A stretch of 64,000 bases of DNA from Sporocytophaga myxococcoides (GCF_000775915.1 NZ_BBLT01000009.1:62001-126000), one strand, 5' to 3'. Shown: positions 46,008-55,295, numbered from the stretch's first letter. Made by a program: numbers and translations. The notes: generated by a model not told the origin, from the sequence alone.

Positions 46008-46340
46008 TCATTTCTTTTTTGCTTTATCATTTAAAAGCATTTCGAGTTTTTTCAATTTCTTTTTCCAGAAAACGTCAAAGAAATTAATCCACTCTTGCAC
46101 TTCCACAAATCCTTCCTGATTCAGTACGCAATATCTTTCTCTACCTATGTCTTCTATAGAAATAAACCCGGCTGCATTTAATATTTTAACATGTTTGGAA
46201 ACAGCAGGTCTGCTCATTTCAAAATTTTCAGCAAGTGCATTGATAGACAAACTATCTTTTGAAAGCAATTGAAGAATGTACCTTCTGCTCGGATCTGCCA
46301 AAGCATAAAACGGATCTAATGATTGTTGTTGTGATTTCAT
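46008..46340 (-). CDS. ArsR-type HTH transcriptional regulator
   Basis: 110 residues. LDPFYALADPSRRYILQLLS, then LAENFEMSRPAVSKHVKILN and AAGFISIEDIGRERYCVLNQ give the winged-helix pattern of the ArsR subgroup that is paired with AHSA1/SRPBCC genes. The metal-binding cysteines of classical ArsR are absent. It overlaps the SRPBCC gene by four bases. The strong inverted repeat 5-48 bases upstream of the operon is its likely autoregulatory operator. Confidence 0.92.
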   Translation of the reverse strand: MKSQQQSLDPFYALADPSRRYILQLLSKDSLSINALAENFEMSRPAVSKHVKILNAAGFISIEDIGRERYCVLNQEGFVEVQEWINFFDVFWKKKLKKLEMLLNDKAKKK

Positions 46341-46774
46341 TTCTGAAAGGAACCAATTAATAACGAAAACCTTTTCATCACTTTTGCTTTCCAGCCAATG
46401 TTCATGAAGAAATAAGCCAGATAATTTTTCATTCCTTTAAAACCTTTATGTTCTAAAACCAAATCCGTGCCGCCATCCCTTGGTGTTAATGTCCAGCTAA
46501 CTACGGAATCCAGAGTAATTTCTCCTTTGGAACCTCCTTTCCAGGAGTAAGAAAGTTTTGTGTAGGGGTCCACTTCCAATACTTCACAGTATATAATACC
46601 ATCAAATTTAACTTTTACTTTAGGCTTGGTAGTGAACTGAAACTTATGACCAACAACAGGTTTAAAGTCGTTCTCCATTAACCATTGAGCAATTAGATCC
46701 GGGTCTGTAAGAAATCTCCATACTGTTTCAGGTGAATGGTTAAAAAACCATTGATGTCTGATATCTCTTCGCAT
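46337..46774 (-). CDS. SRPBCC (AHSA1-like) domain protein
   Basis: 145 residues with the activator-of-Hsp90 homologue 1-like fold: RRDIRHQWFFNHSPETVWRF, LTDPDLIAQWLM, TKLSYSWKGG and the closing helix. These proteins bind hydrophobic ligands and are very often encoded with an ArsR-type regulator, as here. The ligand is unknown. The first gene of the ArsR operon. Confidence 0.9.
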   Translation of the reverse strand: MRRDIRHQWFFNHSPETVWRFLTDPDLIAQWLMENDFKPVVGHKFQFTTKPKVKVKFDGIIYCEVLEVDPYTKLSYSWKGGSKGEITLDSVVSWTLTPRDGGTDLVLEHKGFKGMKNYLAYFFMNIGWKAKVMKRFSLLIGSFQK

Positions 46775-46778
46775 AATA

Positions 46779-46822
46779 TGTAACCAATAAGTTACACAAA
46801 TATATGTAACTTATTGGTTACA
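46779..46822. promoter_or_regulatory. double inverted-repeat operator of the SRPBCC-ArsR operon
   Basis: TGTAACCAATAAGTTACA at 46779-46796 and its exact reverse complement at 46805-46822, with an eight-base spacer. Each half is itself nearly palindromic (GTAAC...GTTAC). It lies just upstream of the SRPBCC start codon at 46774, the right place for autoregulation by the ArsR-type protein. Confidence 0.75.
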
Positions 46823-46928
46823 CAAAATAAAAAAACTATATTTAAAAAAATTATTCTTCCATTTTACTACTGAAAATCAGGAAAATCTTCTATTTCAGCA
46901 AGACATTCAAAGAGCTCAGTGCCTGAAA

Positions 46929-47381
46929 TCAGAAACGAATAGAGCTAAAATAAGTCCACAAAATGAATAATAGCTGAAGCGGCACTCTGAACCATAAATA
47001 AGTCATTCCCGGACCGTCAAATGTTCCTTTCTGATAATCGACATGTTTAAAAGCTGCATAAATATTGGCAGGAAGCAATAAAAGAAAAAATACGATCAGA
47101 AGCCATCCGATAATATGTCTTAACCCCGGTATTAATAATCCCAGAGCTGCAGCAATCTCAATCAATCCTGTAAGATAAATTGTCTCTGTTTTAAATGGCA
47201 CAAAATCCGGAAGCATCATAGACATTCCTTTCGTAAATACAAAGTGACCAACGGCAGTAAAGGCCAGCATTGCAGCCATAGCCATTCTTCCTGCCAACGG
47301 AATATTTGTAACTCCATTAATCAATCTTATAGCGGCAATAGATATTAAAAAGACCGAAAGCAATACTATCAGAGGTTTCAT
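46929..47381 (-). CDS. DoxX-like membrane protein
   Basis: About 150 residues from the ATG at 47381 (MKPLIVLLSVFL); the longer start at 47426 would translate a poly-A tract. Four hydrophobic helices with MAMAAMLAFTAVGHFVFTKG, ETIYLTGLIEIAAALGLLIP and LLIVFFLLLLPANIYAAFKH fit the DoxX/DoxD-like family of small membrane proteins of unclear redox-linked function. It lies downstream of a Crp/Fnr regulator gene (58 bases from that stop to this ATG), a common Bacteroidota arrangement. A run of 12 A (minus strand) directly precedes the ATG. Confidence 0.8.
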   Translation of the reverse strand: MKPLIVLLSVFLISIAAIRLINGVTNIPLAGRMAMAAMLAFTAVGHFVFTKGMSMMLPDFVPFKTETIYLTGLIEIAAALGLLIPGLRHIIGWLLIVFFLLLLPANIYAAFKHVDYQKGTFDGPGMTYLWFRVPLQLLFILWTYFSSIRF

Positions 47382-47438
47382 AGATTTTTTTTTTTTGTAA
47401 AGGTCAAAAAATAATATTTTCAGCACAATGAACCTGGG

Positions 47439-48005
47439 TTAAGAAATGCGTTTTCTGATCCTGCTGAGTGCCTGTGGAGTGATACCAATATAGGAAGCAA
47501 TGTACTTTAATGGGATCTGCTGAATCAAATGAGGCTGCTCTGTAAACAACTTCAGATACCTTTCTTCAGGAGATTCATTTAAAAATGAAAGTTCTCTCTT
47601 GGCCTTTTTTTGAAATAAATCTTCACTAGCAAACCTTCCGATTTTATTTCCTGCTTCAGTCTCTGAATATATGATCTGAAGATCCTGATAGGTCAGGCGC
47701 CAGAGAATTGTTTCCGTTATTGTTTCCACCTTATAACCAGAAGGTTTACGGGACAGAAAGGAATCGTAAGCACTAACAAACCCATTATGAAAGGAAAATG
47801 AAAAGGTCAGATCATTATCTTCCTTCGGTATATAAAACCTTACAATTCCTTTTTCTATAAAAGACAAGTAATTTTCAGTATGTCCCGTCTCTAATAATAC
47901 GGCTTTGGGAGCGAATTCCTGCCTTAATAGCTTTGAGGAAAATATTTCCCAATCCTCGTCGCTCAATGTTACAGATTTTTCAAACAGATTCCTGATAAGG
48001 TCCAT
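47439..48005 (-). CDS. Crp/Fnr family transcriptional regulator
   Basis: 188 residues. The cyclic-nucleotide-binding beta-roll shows KAVLLETGHTENYLSFIEKG, IVRFYIPKEDND and RKPSGYKVETITETILWRLT. The C-terminal HTH is short: QIPLKYIASYIGITPQALSR IRKRIS. No Fe-S cysteine cluster is seen. It likely controls the DoxX-like gene downstream (inference). Confidence 0.9.
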   Translation of the reverse strand: MDLIRNLFEKSVTLSDEDWEIFSSKLLRQEFAPKAVLLETGHTENYLSFIEKGIVRFYIPKEDNDLTFSFSFHNGFVSAYDSFLSRKPSGYKVETITETILWRLTYQDLQIIYSETEAGNKIGRFASEDLFQKKAKRELSFLNESPEERYLKLFTEQPHLIQQIPLKYIASYIGITPQALSRIRKRIS

Positions 48006-48080
48006 TGAATAAAATTATTTCTTCCTGATATATTAATCTGATAATATTGAAATACATTCTTAAATATTCCCCTTCAGCAT

Positions 48081-48578
48081 TTATAGTTGCCTTGTCAAAA
48101 CCATATGTTTAGCCTGAATCCCGTTTTCATAAATTGATTCCGGGTAGTTATTTATAAAAAAATCTTTTTTAATTTCTGTGATTTCAAAACCATGTTTCTG
48201 ATACAAATAAAGCTGTCCGACGCTTGAATTTGCAGTTCCGATGCAAATACTTTTTTGTTTATTATGAACAGCGGTATTGATCGCATTTTCTATCAGATAG
48301 CTACCAAGTCCTTTTCCTTGAAATTCTGGTCTTACAGCAACATTTTTAATTTCTACCGCATCTGGTGTCAATGGAAACAGTGCTATAACACCTACAGCTT
48401 CTTCATTTTGTCTTGCAATATAGATATCTGATAACTTTATATATTGCTCAATCAAATCTTTTGAAGGATCTGCAAGCAATAAAAGGTCGTAAGGGATTAT
48501 GGCGTTTTTGTCGAGTTTTTGAAATATTAAATTGAGTCTGTTTCCTGCCATTTCAATCTTTGCGAATTTGTCATCCAT
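48081..48578 (-). CDS. GNAT family N-acetyltransferase
   Basis: About 165 residues from the ATG at 48578 (MDDKFAKIEMAGNRL); a start at 48605 adds nine residues. The GNAT core is NEEAVGVIALFPLTPDAVEI, followed by VAVRPEFQGKGLGSYLIENA, the acetyl-CoA binding loop, and LYLYQKHGFEITEIKKDFFI. It acetylates an unknown amine. No operon partner is evident. Confidence 0.88.
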   Translation of the reverse strand: MDDKFAKIEMAGNRLNLIFQKLDKNAIIPYDLLLLADPSKDLIEQYIKLSDIYIARQNEEAVGVIALFPLTPDAVEIKNVAVRPEFQGKGLGSYLIENAINTAVHNKQKSICIGTANSSVGQLYLYQKHGFEITEIKKDFFINNYPESIYENGIQAKHMVLTRQL

Positions 48579-48927
48579 AATTCCAATATTAAAAACTTTA
48601 CGCATAAAAGTCTAATATTATAACAGAACCCAAAGTAGATACAAAGATTAGTCGATTATTTTTTTAGTAAGTCCCAGTACTTCAAAAAGTAGAATTTGTT
48701 TTCACGAATAAATAAAAATAAATAGAAACAAACATTCCTAGGATTCGCTAAAATCCTTACCAAATATAACAACCAGACACTGTAATCAGTAATCTTTACC
48801 TCCTGGGCTTAACAATTTAATGATCTTACCCACTACACACTTAATAATCCTCATGACTTAAGTTAACACCCATTTAACTTTGCAAAGAGATATTTGTCAT
48901 CACAAGCAAACTAATAGTAAACTACTG

Positions 48928-50085
48928 ATGACAAACAAATACGTATTAAAATTAATGGGATGCCTCCTGGCAGGAAACCTGGCTATGGCTCAGGAACTTG
49001 TTCAATACTGGGATTTTAACCAAACGGCATCTCAAGCAGAACTCCTCACTCCTACTATAAGTAAAGTAGCAGGAGCATCTATCCTTCATATTCCCGGAAA
49101 CTCCTCAAGTACAGTCGAATTTACTTCTAATACTGGCCAGGATTTTGGCACTCTTAATGCACGTCAAGGGGAAGAAGCCTTATCACATCTTCGTTTTAAC
49201 AACCCTGTAGGAGGTCAACTTATATTTTCCCTGCCTACCACTGGTTATTCTGATCCTATCATTACATATGTAACAAGAAGATCTGCTCAGTCTGCAAGAG
49301 CTCAGATAATCTCCTATACCACTGATGGTATGAACTATGTAAAATTTGACAGTCTGGAGGTTACAGAAATTCCAACGCTCATCACTCTTGATTTCAGTAA
49401 CATAACTGATACAGACAACAATAAAGATTTTAAAATAAAAATAGAGTTCTCCCAAGTCGCCGGTAATGGTGGCGGGAACAACAGATTTGATAATTTTGCT
49501 CTTGATGCGACTTCCCCTTCCGGAGATATTAATGCTCCAGGTGTTTCTTTCAGTCCATCCAATGGTTCTGTTAATATCCCTGTGAACGCCTCGTTTCTTG
49601 CTACATTCAATGAGGATATCAAGCTGGAAAGCGGAGTTTCTGCTACCAATGAAAATATTGCTCAGGCCTTTGAACTGAAGCTGGATAATAAAGACGGAGA
49701 AGGTATTTCATTTTCTGCCACCATTGACGGCAGGCAAGTTTCCATTACACCTTCTGAAAATTTAATTAACGGACAAAATTATTTTCTGGCTGTTAAAGCT
49801 AATGCAGTTCAGGATTTATCAGGTAATGTACTCACTGAAGCTTCTGGTATTACCTTTAAAACTATTTCAACTCAATCTCTTTTAAATAGAGGGGACTTGC
49901 TTATAGTAGCCTACAGAATGAATAGTTCAGACAGAGCTGATGAATTCGCATTCGTTGCATTAAAAGATATACTTCCAGGAACACTGGTAAAATTCACCGA
50001 TGGAAAATATACCAACGAAGGAATTCAATGCCCTGGGGACTTATTTGGATGGCACCAGAAACAGGCATTAAGAAAGGTGAAGTAG
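48928..50085 (+). CDS. T9SS cargo, N-terminal part (frame broken at about 50035)
   Basis: About 385 residues from the ATG at 48928 (signal peptide MGCLLAGNLAMAQ). A jelly-roll-like region (ELVQYWDFNQTAS to NNRFDNFALDATS) precedes an Ig-like module (GVSFSPSNGSVNIPVNASFL, FNEDIKLESGV) and the start of a lamin-tail-like region (LLIVAYRMNSSDRADEFAFV, LPGTLVKFTDG). The frame then runs into nonsense (DLFGWHQKQALRKVK) and stops, while the expected continuation (IWMAPETGIKKGEVVIIGND) is in the next frame. One G missing from the GGGG at 50035-50038 would join both parts into a protein of about 1330 residues. Confidence 0.85.
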   Translation: MTNKYVLKLMGCLLAGNLAMAQELVQYWDFNQTASQAELLTPTISKVAGASILHIPGNSSSTVEFTSNTGQDFGTLNARQGEEALSHLRFNNPVGGQLIFSLPTTGYSDPIITYVTRRSAQSARAQIISYTTDGMNYVKFDSLEVTEIPTLITLDFSNITDTDNNKDFKIKIEFSQVAGNGGGNNRFDNFALDATSPSGDINAPGVSFSPSNGSVNIPVNASFLATFNEDIKLESGVSATNENIAQAFELKLDNKDGEGISFSATIDGRQVSITPSENLINGQNYFLAVKANAVQDLSGNVLTEASGITFKTISTQSLLNRGDLLIVAYRMNSSDRADEFAFVALKDILPGTLVKFTDGKYTNEGIQCPGDLFGWHQKQALRKVK

Positions 50086-52865
50086 TTATCATTGGGAATG
50101 ATAGTCCTGCTTCTGTGAACAAAGGCACTGTGACTGGTTTATCATTCGGATTAAGCTCTGACGGAGATCAGATCATTGTTTACACCGGAACTACTGAAAG
50201 TCCATCATATATCACAGCACTCAGCTCCAATGCATGGGTAGATGATAAGCCTTCATGCTCAGGAGGAAGTACATCCAAACTACCATCCGTACTGATGGAC
50301 GGGCCAAGCTCAATCAACCTAAGTTCAGCTCCTGGTAATATCGATGGACTTTCTGTTAACGCTTATTACTCAGGTCCGCAAAATATTATGGAAACAGAAG
50401 CTCTTAAAGCTTCGATTTTAAACCCTGCAAACTGGACATCAATTACTAAAGGTACCCCGGCTCAGACATGGCCTCAGTTCAGGTTCTTAACCGTTACACC
50501 TTCAGTTATAAAATCAGAGGTATTGAATAACTCAAGCATCAGACTTATATTTGACAGAGATCTTAATATTACTTCAGCAACTGCATTATCACACTATACA
50601 GGAATTGAAGGAATAGCTTCAGCAACTGTCACTACCAACGGAGGCTTGTCCGATACAATTGTACTTTCTTTTGAAACCGCCTTTACTTCCGGGAATATTT
50701 ATAGACTTCTTGTTTCAAATATTCTTGATACAGAAGGCAACAGTATGGAAGGAACTTACGAGTTCAGCTTTGCATATAATAGTAGTATTGCTTTTGAAAA
50801 AGAGTTCTATACTATAAAAGAAGATGCTGGAATACTTTCTCTTAACCTAAAAATAGAAAACCCTACCAATTCATCTTTTGATCTGACATTAAAATCTCAG
50901 CCATGGAGCACTGCAGATGTTTCTGATATTTCCTTTGAAAGTAAAACTATTCATCTGACAGGCGAAGAAGGAAATATTATAAAAATAGATATTCCCATAG
51001 TGAATGATACCGATGCAGAAAATGACGAGTATTTTGTTTTAGGTATAGAAAATACATCAGGTATCAACATTAGCGGTTTTCCATATGTGACAGTTTACAT
51101 TAAAGACAACGATAAATCAGCACCTTCTGGCAATGGTGAAATTATTTTAAATCACATTACAAGCTTTGACCCTTCTACAGAAGGAAGCACAACTGAAGCT
51201 ATAGCATATGATGCATCAACTCACAGAATATATGCCACCAGTGCTATTCAAAACCGATTTGATATTATAGACTTCTCAAATCCTACGGCACCACAGACTA
51301 TTCGCTCGGTTTCAATGAGTGCTTACGGAAGCCGAATAACAGGCATCGCAGTTAAAAATGGGATTGTAGCCGTAGGATCTCCTGCCAAGGCAGATGTAGA
51401 TAATGGCTCTATAGTTTTTTTTAATTCTGATGGTGATTTTGCCACACAAGTCACTGTGGGTACACTTCCGGATATGGTTTGTTTTACCCCAGATGGAAAT
51501 AAAATACTTGTAGCTAACGAAGGGCAGCCAAACAATAGTTACTCAATCGATCCTGAAGGTTCAATAAGTGTGATCGACGTGTCAAAAGGACTGAACAGCA
51601 TCAGCCAAACCAGTGTAACTACCTTAGATTTCACAAAATTCAATGAAGATGAAGAATCTTTAATTGCCAGTGGAGTTCGCAAAGGATCATCCAAAAGCAC
51701 TCTGTCTCAAGACCTGGAGCCTGAATACATCACAGTTTCTTCAGATTCTAAAAAGGCATGGGTAACATTGCAGGAAAACAATTCTATTGCAGAAATTGAT
51801 TTGGAAAACAACCAAATCACTTCAATTTGGGGACTTGGTACAAAAGAATATATTCAATATGGCAATGGAGCAGATATGAGTAACAGCAATGGAGAAATAT
51901 TAATTTCCAACTGGCCGGTAAAAGGATTTTACATGCCTGACGCAGTTGGAAGCTTTACTCTAAATAAATCTAACTATATCGTGACTGCAAACGAAGGTGA
52001 CGAAAAAGAATACGCCGGATTAAACGAACGTACTACAGTTGGTAACAATTCTGTAGTCTTAGATCCAGAAAAATTCCCACATTCAGCTGTATTAAAAAAG
52101 AACTATAACCTTGGGAATTTCAGAATTACCAATCTTAACGGAGACATTGATAAAGATGGAGATTTTGATGAGCTATACGCCGTAGGTTCACGTTCTTTTT
52201 CAATATTTAATGCTGATACAAAACAGCTTGTGTATGATAGTGGAGATGATTTTGATTATATAACATCCAGACATTCTGATTATGGTAGTTTGTTTAATTC
52301 AGATCATGAAAGCAATAAGTTAAAAGGGCGAAGCCATACAAAAGGATGCGAACCTGAAGCACTTGCCATAGCAACAATAGGCACTAATACTTATGCCTTC
52401 ATTGGCCTGGAAAGAATAGGCGGTATAATGGCCTACAACATATCTGATCCAGAAAATCCAGTCTTTGTTGATTATAAAAATCCCCGCAGCTTTACTTCAT
52501 TCGCAGGAGATCATGGCCCTGAATACATTGTTTATGTGAGTTCGGATGAAAGTCCTGACGGCCAGCATTATATATTAGTATCAAATGAAATAAGCGGCAC
52601 AATTACAGTCTTCAGTCTTGAAGTACCAGAGGTTTCAAAAGTTGAAACTCCTACAGTTAAAGAATTCAAACTGATTGTTTTTCCTAATCCTGCCCGTAAT
52701 ACATTGAATCTTAACAAAATCACTTCTTTTAAGATAGAATCATTGAACGGTCAGACATTACTGACAGCTGAAGAAGTCAATTCAATAGATATCAGTAGCT
52801 TAAACAAAGGTTTCTATATATTGAAAACGTATGAGGGATCGATCAGAAAATTTGTAGTAGAATAA
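50028..52865 (+). CDS. T9SS cargo, C-terminal part: choice-of-anchor I protein
   Basis: Continuation of the preceding gene after the apparent one-base deletion; the ATG at 50028 is probably not a real start. In order: the end of a lamin-tail-like domain, an Ig-like module (SSIRLIFDRDLNITSATALS), a Calx-beta-like module (VNDTDAENDEYFVLGIENTS), a large beta-propeller-like choice-of-anchor I domain (TTEAIAYDASTHRIYATSAI, FTPDGNKILVANEGQPN, VDYKNPRSF) and a type A T9SS sorting domain (LIVFPNPARNTLNLN, LNKGFYILKTYEG, RKFVVE). Function is probably a secreted enzyme or surface protein; related proteins include phosphatase or nuclease fusions, none seen here. Confidence 0.87.
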   Translation: MPWGLIWMAPETGIKKGEVVIIGNDSPASVNKGTVTGLSFGLSSDGDQIIVYTGTTESPSYITALSSNAWVDDKPSCSGGSTSKLPSVLMDGPSSINLSSAPGNIDGLSVNAYYSGPQNIMETEALKASILNPANWTSITKGTPAQTWPQFRFLTVTPSVIKSEVLNNSSIRLIFDRDLNITSATALSHYTGIEGIASATVTTNGGLSDTIVLSFETAFTSGNIYRLLVSNILDTEGNSMEGTYEFSFAYNSSIAFEKEFYTIKEDAGILSLNLKIENPTNSSFDLTLKSQPWSTADVSDISFESKTIHLTGEEGNIIKIDIPIVNDTDAENDEYFVLGIENTSGINISGFPYVTVYIKDNDKSAPSGNGEIILNHITSFDPSTEGSTTEAIAYDASTHRIYATSAIQNRFDIIDFSNPTAPQTIRSVSMSAYGSRITGIAVKNGIVAVGSPAKADVDNGSIVFFNSDGDFATQVTVGTLPDMVCFTPDGNKILVANEGQPNNSYSIDPEGSISVIDVSKGLNSISQTSVTTLDFTKFNEDEESLIASGVRKGSSKSTLSQDLEPEYITVSSDSKKAWVTLQENNSIAEIDLENNQITSIWGLGTKEYIQYGNGADMSNSNGEILISNWPVKGFYMPDAVGSFTLNKSNYIVTANEGDEKEYAGLNERTTVGNNSVVLDPEKFPHSAVLKKNYNLGNFRITNLNGDIDKDGDFDELYAVGSRSFSIFNADTKQLVYDSGDDFDYITSRHSDYGSLFNSDHESNKLKGRSHTKGCEPEALAIATIGTNTYAFIGLERIGGIMAYNISDPENPVFVDYKNPRSFTSFAGDHGPEYIVYVSSDESPDGQHYILVSNEISGTITVFSLEVPEVSKVETPTVKEFKLIVFPNPARNTLNLNKITSFKIESLNGQTLLTAEEVNSIDISSLNKGFYILKTYEGSIRKFVVE

Positions 52866-52900
52866 TAGCTGAACTCTAATTTTAAGAACCTTCAAAAAAG

Positions 52901-52936
52901 AAGCGGTAACATCTATAATGTCAGATATTACCGCTT
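52901..52936. terminator. hairpin terminator between convergent genes
   Basis: AAGCGGTAA paired with TTACCGCTT (perfect 9 bp) around an 18-base loop, followed by T residues on the plus strand (52935-52940) and preceded by A residues (52895-52900), so it can serve both strands. Confidence 0.75.
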
Positions 52937-52967
52937 TTTTCTTTAATTTTGTATTTTAGTTTTTATG

Positions 52968-53549
52968 TTACCTTGAAGCACGGGTTTTCTTCATATCTTC
53001 AATAGTATTCATATATGTCTGAAGATCTCTCTTTAACTTTCTTTCTTTTTCAATAGCATTCTTTTTATACTCCTCGAAACTATTAGACAACTCAGCATAA
53101 TCATTTATCTTCTGAACTGTAATCTTATTAGAATTGTGAAACTGGAAATATAAAAATGCACAACCTCCGCAAGCTATGGCAATCAGACACCAAAGTAAGG
53201 TTGCGTAGGTATACTTATTGATTGTCATTCCCAAAAATGAAATTCCATCCTTAGCAGAAATTGCAATATCTAGATTAGTTTTTAGTTCTGCCGATTCCTT
53301 TTGAAGTTGAGAAATCTCGTTGCTTTGATTCAATACCAATGCTTTTTCACTGGCTAAGTCAGATTTTGATTTGGCAATAGAATCGGAGATTACCTTCCAT
53401 ATATCATTCAACTCTGTTTTTTTAATGACTTTATAATTCTGATAATTTTCGGCTCCTTGAATTACTTTATCCCACCTTTGATCAAGTGTTTGTCCTGACA
53501 CAGAATGGGTTAATATAATCATTAATGTGTATAACACATACTTTTTCAT
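52968..53549 (-). CDS. secreted/membrane coiled-coil protein, unknown function
   Basis: 193 residues. A signal peptide (KYVLYTLMIILTHSVSGQ) is followed by a periplasmic part with a coiled coil (SKSDLASEKALVLNQSNEIS), a membrane helix near residues 115-135 (YATLLWCLIAIACGGCAFLY), and a basic cytoplasmic tail (KKNAIEKERKLKRDLQTYMN). The topology suggests a protein spanning the inner membrane with coils on both sides. No family recognised. Confidence 0.72.
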   Translation of the reverse strand: MKKYVLYTLMIILTHSVSGQTLDQRWDKVIQGAENYQNYKVIKKTELNDIWKVISDSIAKSKSDLASEKALVLNQSNEISQLQKESAELKTNLDIAISAKDGISFLGMTINKYTYATLLWCLIAIACGGCAFLYFQFHNSNKITVQKINDYAELSNSFEEYKKNAIEKERKLKRDLQTYMNTIEDMKKTRASR

Positions 53550-53824
53550 ACCTTCACAAAATTTAAGACGGAAATTAAATAGAATTTAACAATTAAAGAA
53601 AGAAGAAATGCAATTTTCTCTTACTATAATGATACTAATTATAGAAATTACAACATAAACGCAAAATCTCCGGAATTATGCAAACTTAACCTGAATTTTA
53701 CAGAAAAGCAGCGAATATTTTAATAAAAATTCAATTTTATACAGGCAAAGCTTTCATTTAACTAAAACTTGCCAGGATTCGTAAAGTGATTTACAAAAAA
53801 TTTCACCTTTAAATTGAAACATCA

Positions 53825-54154
53825 ATGAAAAAAATCATTTTGGCTCTATTTCTTCTGATTTCAGGGTATTCATATAGTCAACAGGCTCAAAAGCAGATGC
53901 TGACGCCCGAACAAAAGGCTGACGAAACGGTAACAAAACTGAAAACTGAAATAACCCTTACTGATGAGCAAGCTGCAAAAGTAAAGACCATTACAGTAGA
54001 CAGGGTGAATAAAATAACAGCGAATCATAAAAAATACGGATCGGATAAAGTAAGAATCCAGGCCGCAAATAAACAAGTATTTGATGAATGGGAAGGACAG
54101 TTAAAGACAATTGTATCTCCGGAACAATTCGAAAAATATCTTTCTACCAAATAA
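53825..54154 (+). CDS. small secreted Spy-like helical protein
   Basis: 109 residues with signal peptide KIILALFLLISGYSYSQQ. The mature part is helical, with LTPEQKADETVTKLKTEI, LTDEQAAKVKTITVDRVNKI and a final QLKTIVSPEQFEKYLS. The LT.EQ...V pattern resembles Spy/CpxP-like periplasmic proteins common in Bacteroidota (low-level similarity). A strong terminator follows immediately. Confidence 0.75.
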   Translation: MKKIILALFLLISGYSYSQQAQKQMLTPEQKADETVTKLKTEITLTDEQAAKVKTITVDRVNKITANHKKYGSDKVRIQAANKQVFDEWEGQLKTIVSPEQFEKYLSTK

Positions 54155-54161
54155 TTAGTTG

Positions 54162-54205
54162 AAATCATGTGGCGGCTTGAAAGTTCAGGCCCCGCCACAT
54201 GATTT
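54162..54205. terminator. perfect 14-bp hairpin between convergent genes
   Basis: AAATCATGTGGCGG paired with CCGCCACATGATTT around a 16-base loop, seven bases after the Spy-like gene and eight before the stop of the convergent DJ-1-like gene. No long T-run, but the stable GC-rich stem fits a shared terminator. Confidence 0.78.
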
Positions 54206-54212
54206 GTAAAGT

Positions 54213-54977
54213 TTACTTACTTTCAGTTTCCTGCAAAATTTTCAACTTTTGAATTTCCTGTAAAATTGCTTTTCCTACTTCCGTTGCCGATGTGGGATTC
54301 TGACCTGTTACTACCCTTTGATCCGTCACTACATGTACCTGCCAAAGACCAGACTTTTCAAACTTTGCTCCCCTTTCTATTAACTTTTGTTCAAGCAGAA
54401 ACGGAACTGTTTCACTTAACCCTACCGCATTTTCTTCTTCATTTGTAAATGCATTTATCTTTTTACCTTCTATAAGATATTTCCCATTGCCTAACTTAAC
54501 ATTGACGAGTCCGGCAGGTCCATGACAAACAGCGCTTACCACCCCATTGCTTTCATAAATATTTGCTGCAATTTTTGCAAGCTCAGTATTATCTGCGAAG
54601 TCCCACATAGTCCCATGCCCTCCCGCATAGAATATAGCAATGTATTTCCCCGGATCCACCTCCGAAGGCTTCATTGTATGTTCCAGCTTATTCTTGTATT
54701 CTGTATTTTCCCAGAATTTCTTATTAATCGGATCTTCCAGATCAAAGCCATCTACAGGAGGCTTTCCTCCTTTTGGACTTACAAAATCAATTTCATAACC
54801 GGCATTATGCAATATTTCCCAAGGGTGTGCTACTTCACTTAGGTAAAACCCGGTAGGTTTGCCTGTATTTCCTTTTTTGTCATGGCTTGTTACCACGAAT
54901 AGAATTTTTTTCTTCATTTTTCCAGAATTGCTAATTTGAGCTTTTGTTTGATAGATAGGAAAAAACAAGATGATCAT
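54213..54977 (-). CDS. DJ-1/PfpI (Hsp31-like) family protein
   Basis: 254 residues with a short hydrophobic N-terminus (MIILFFPIYQTKAQ) that may be the end of a signal peptide; I found no better upstream start. The class I amidotransferase-like fold is marked by KILFVVTSHDKKGNTGKPTG, the family pattern ISEVAHPWEILHNAGYEID-like sequence, FYAGGHGTMWDF and the nucleophile Cys in VVSAVCHGPAGLVNV. Members act as glyoxalases, deglycases, chaperones or proteases. If exported it would act in the periplasm, unusual for this group. Confidence 0.88.
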   Translation of the reverse strand: MIILFFPIYQTKAQISNSGKMKKKILFVVTSHDKKGNTGKPTGFYLSEVAHPWEILHNAGYEIDFVSPKGGKPPVDGFDLEDPINKKFWENTEYKNKLEHTMKPSEVDPGKYIAIFYAGGHGTMWDFADNTELAKIAANIYESNGVVSAVCHGPAGLVNVKLGNGKYLIEGKKINAFTNEEENAVGLSETVPFLLEQKLIERGAKFEKSGLWQVHVVTDQRVVTGQNPTSATEVGKAILQEIQKLKILQETESK

Positions 54978-55295
54978 TAAAACTCCAGCTACAAATCTAT
55001 TGGCTTTGATTTTCGAGGAAGGACAAAAATCACTGAAATAATGTGATATAGATTTTAAAATGATGAAAGGGACTCAAAGTTTCCCTTGAAGACACGAAGA
55101 TAAATGCCAGCTCACCATCTGCCAGGGAAACAATTTTCTCACAATGTTGTCTTAGTTCTTATGTATCTTGTGCAGCATATGCTTTGTTAATTCCTGAAAC
55201 TTCAGGATCTAAACTAGGCTATATTTACTTTAGATAAAGAATATTTTTTTCTGTGAATTTACGTACTTTAATAATCTAAAATTTTTAATACTGAA
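54978..55295. other. intergenic region between divergent genes
   Basis: 318 bases between the DJ-1-like and guanine deaminase genes. A small palindrome TCCTGAA-AC-TTCAGGA lies at 55192-55207, 89 bases before the deaminase ATG; it could be an operator. No ORF or RNA gene is recognised. Confidence 0.4.

Noticed and set aside
50028-50090. Programmed -1 frameshift as explanation for the split T9SS cargo.
   Set aside because: No X XXY YYZ slippery site or clear downstream pseudoknot; a lost G in the GGGG run explains it more simply.
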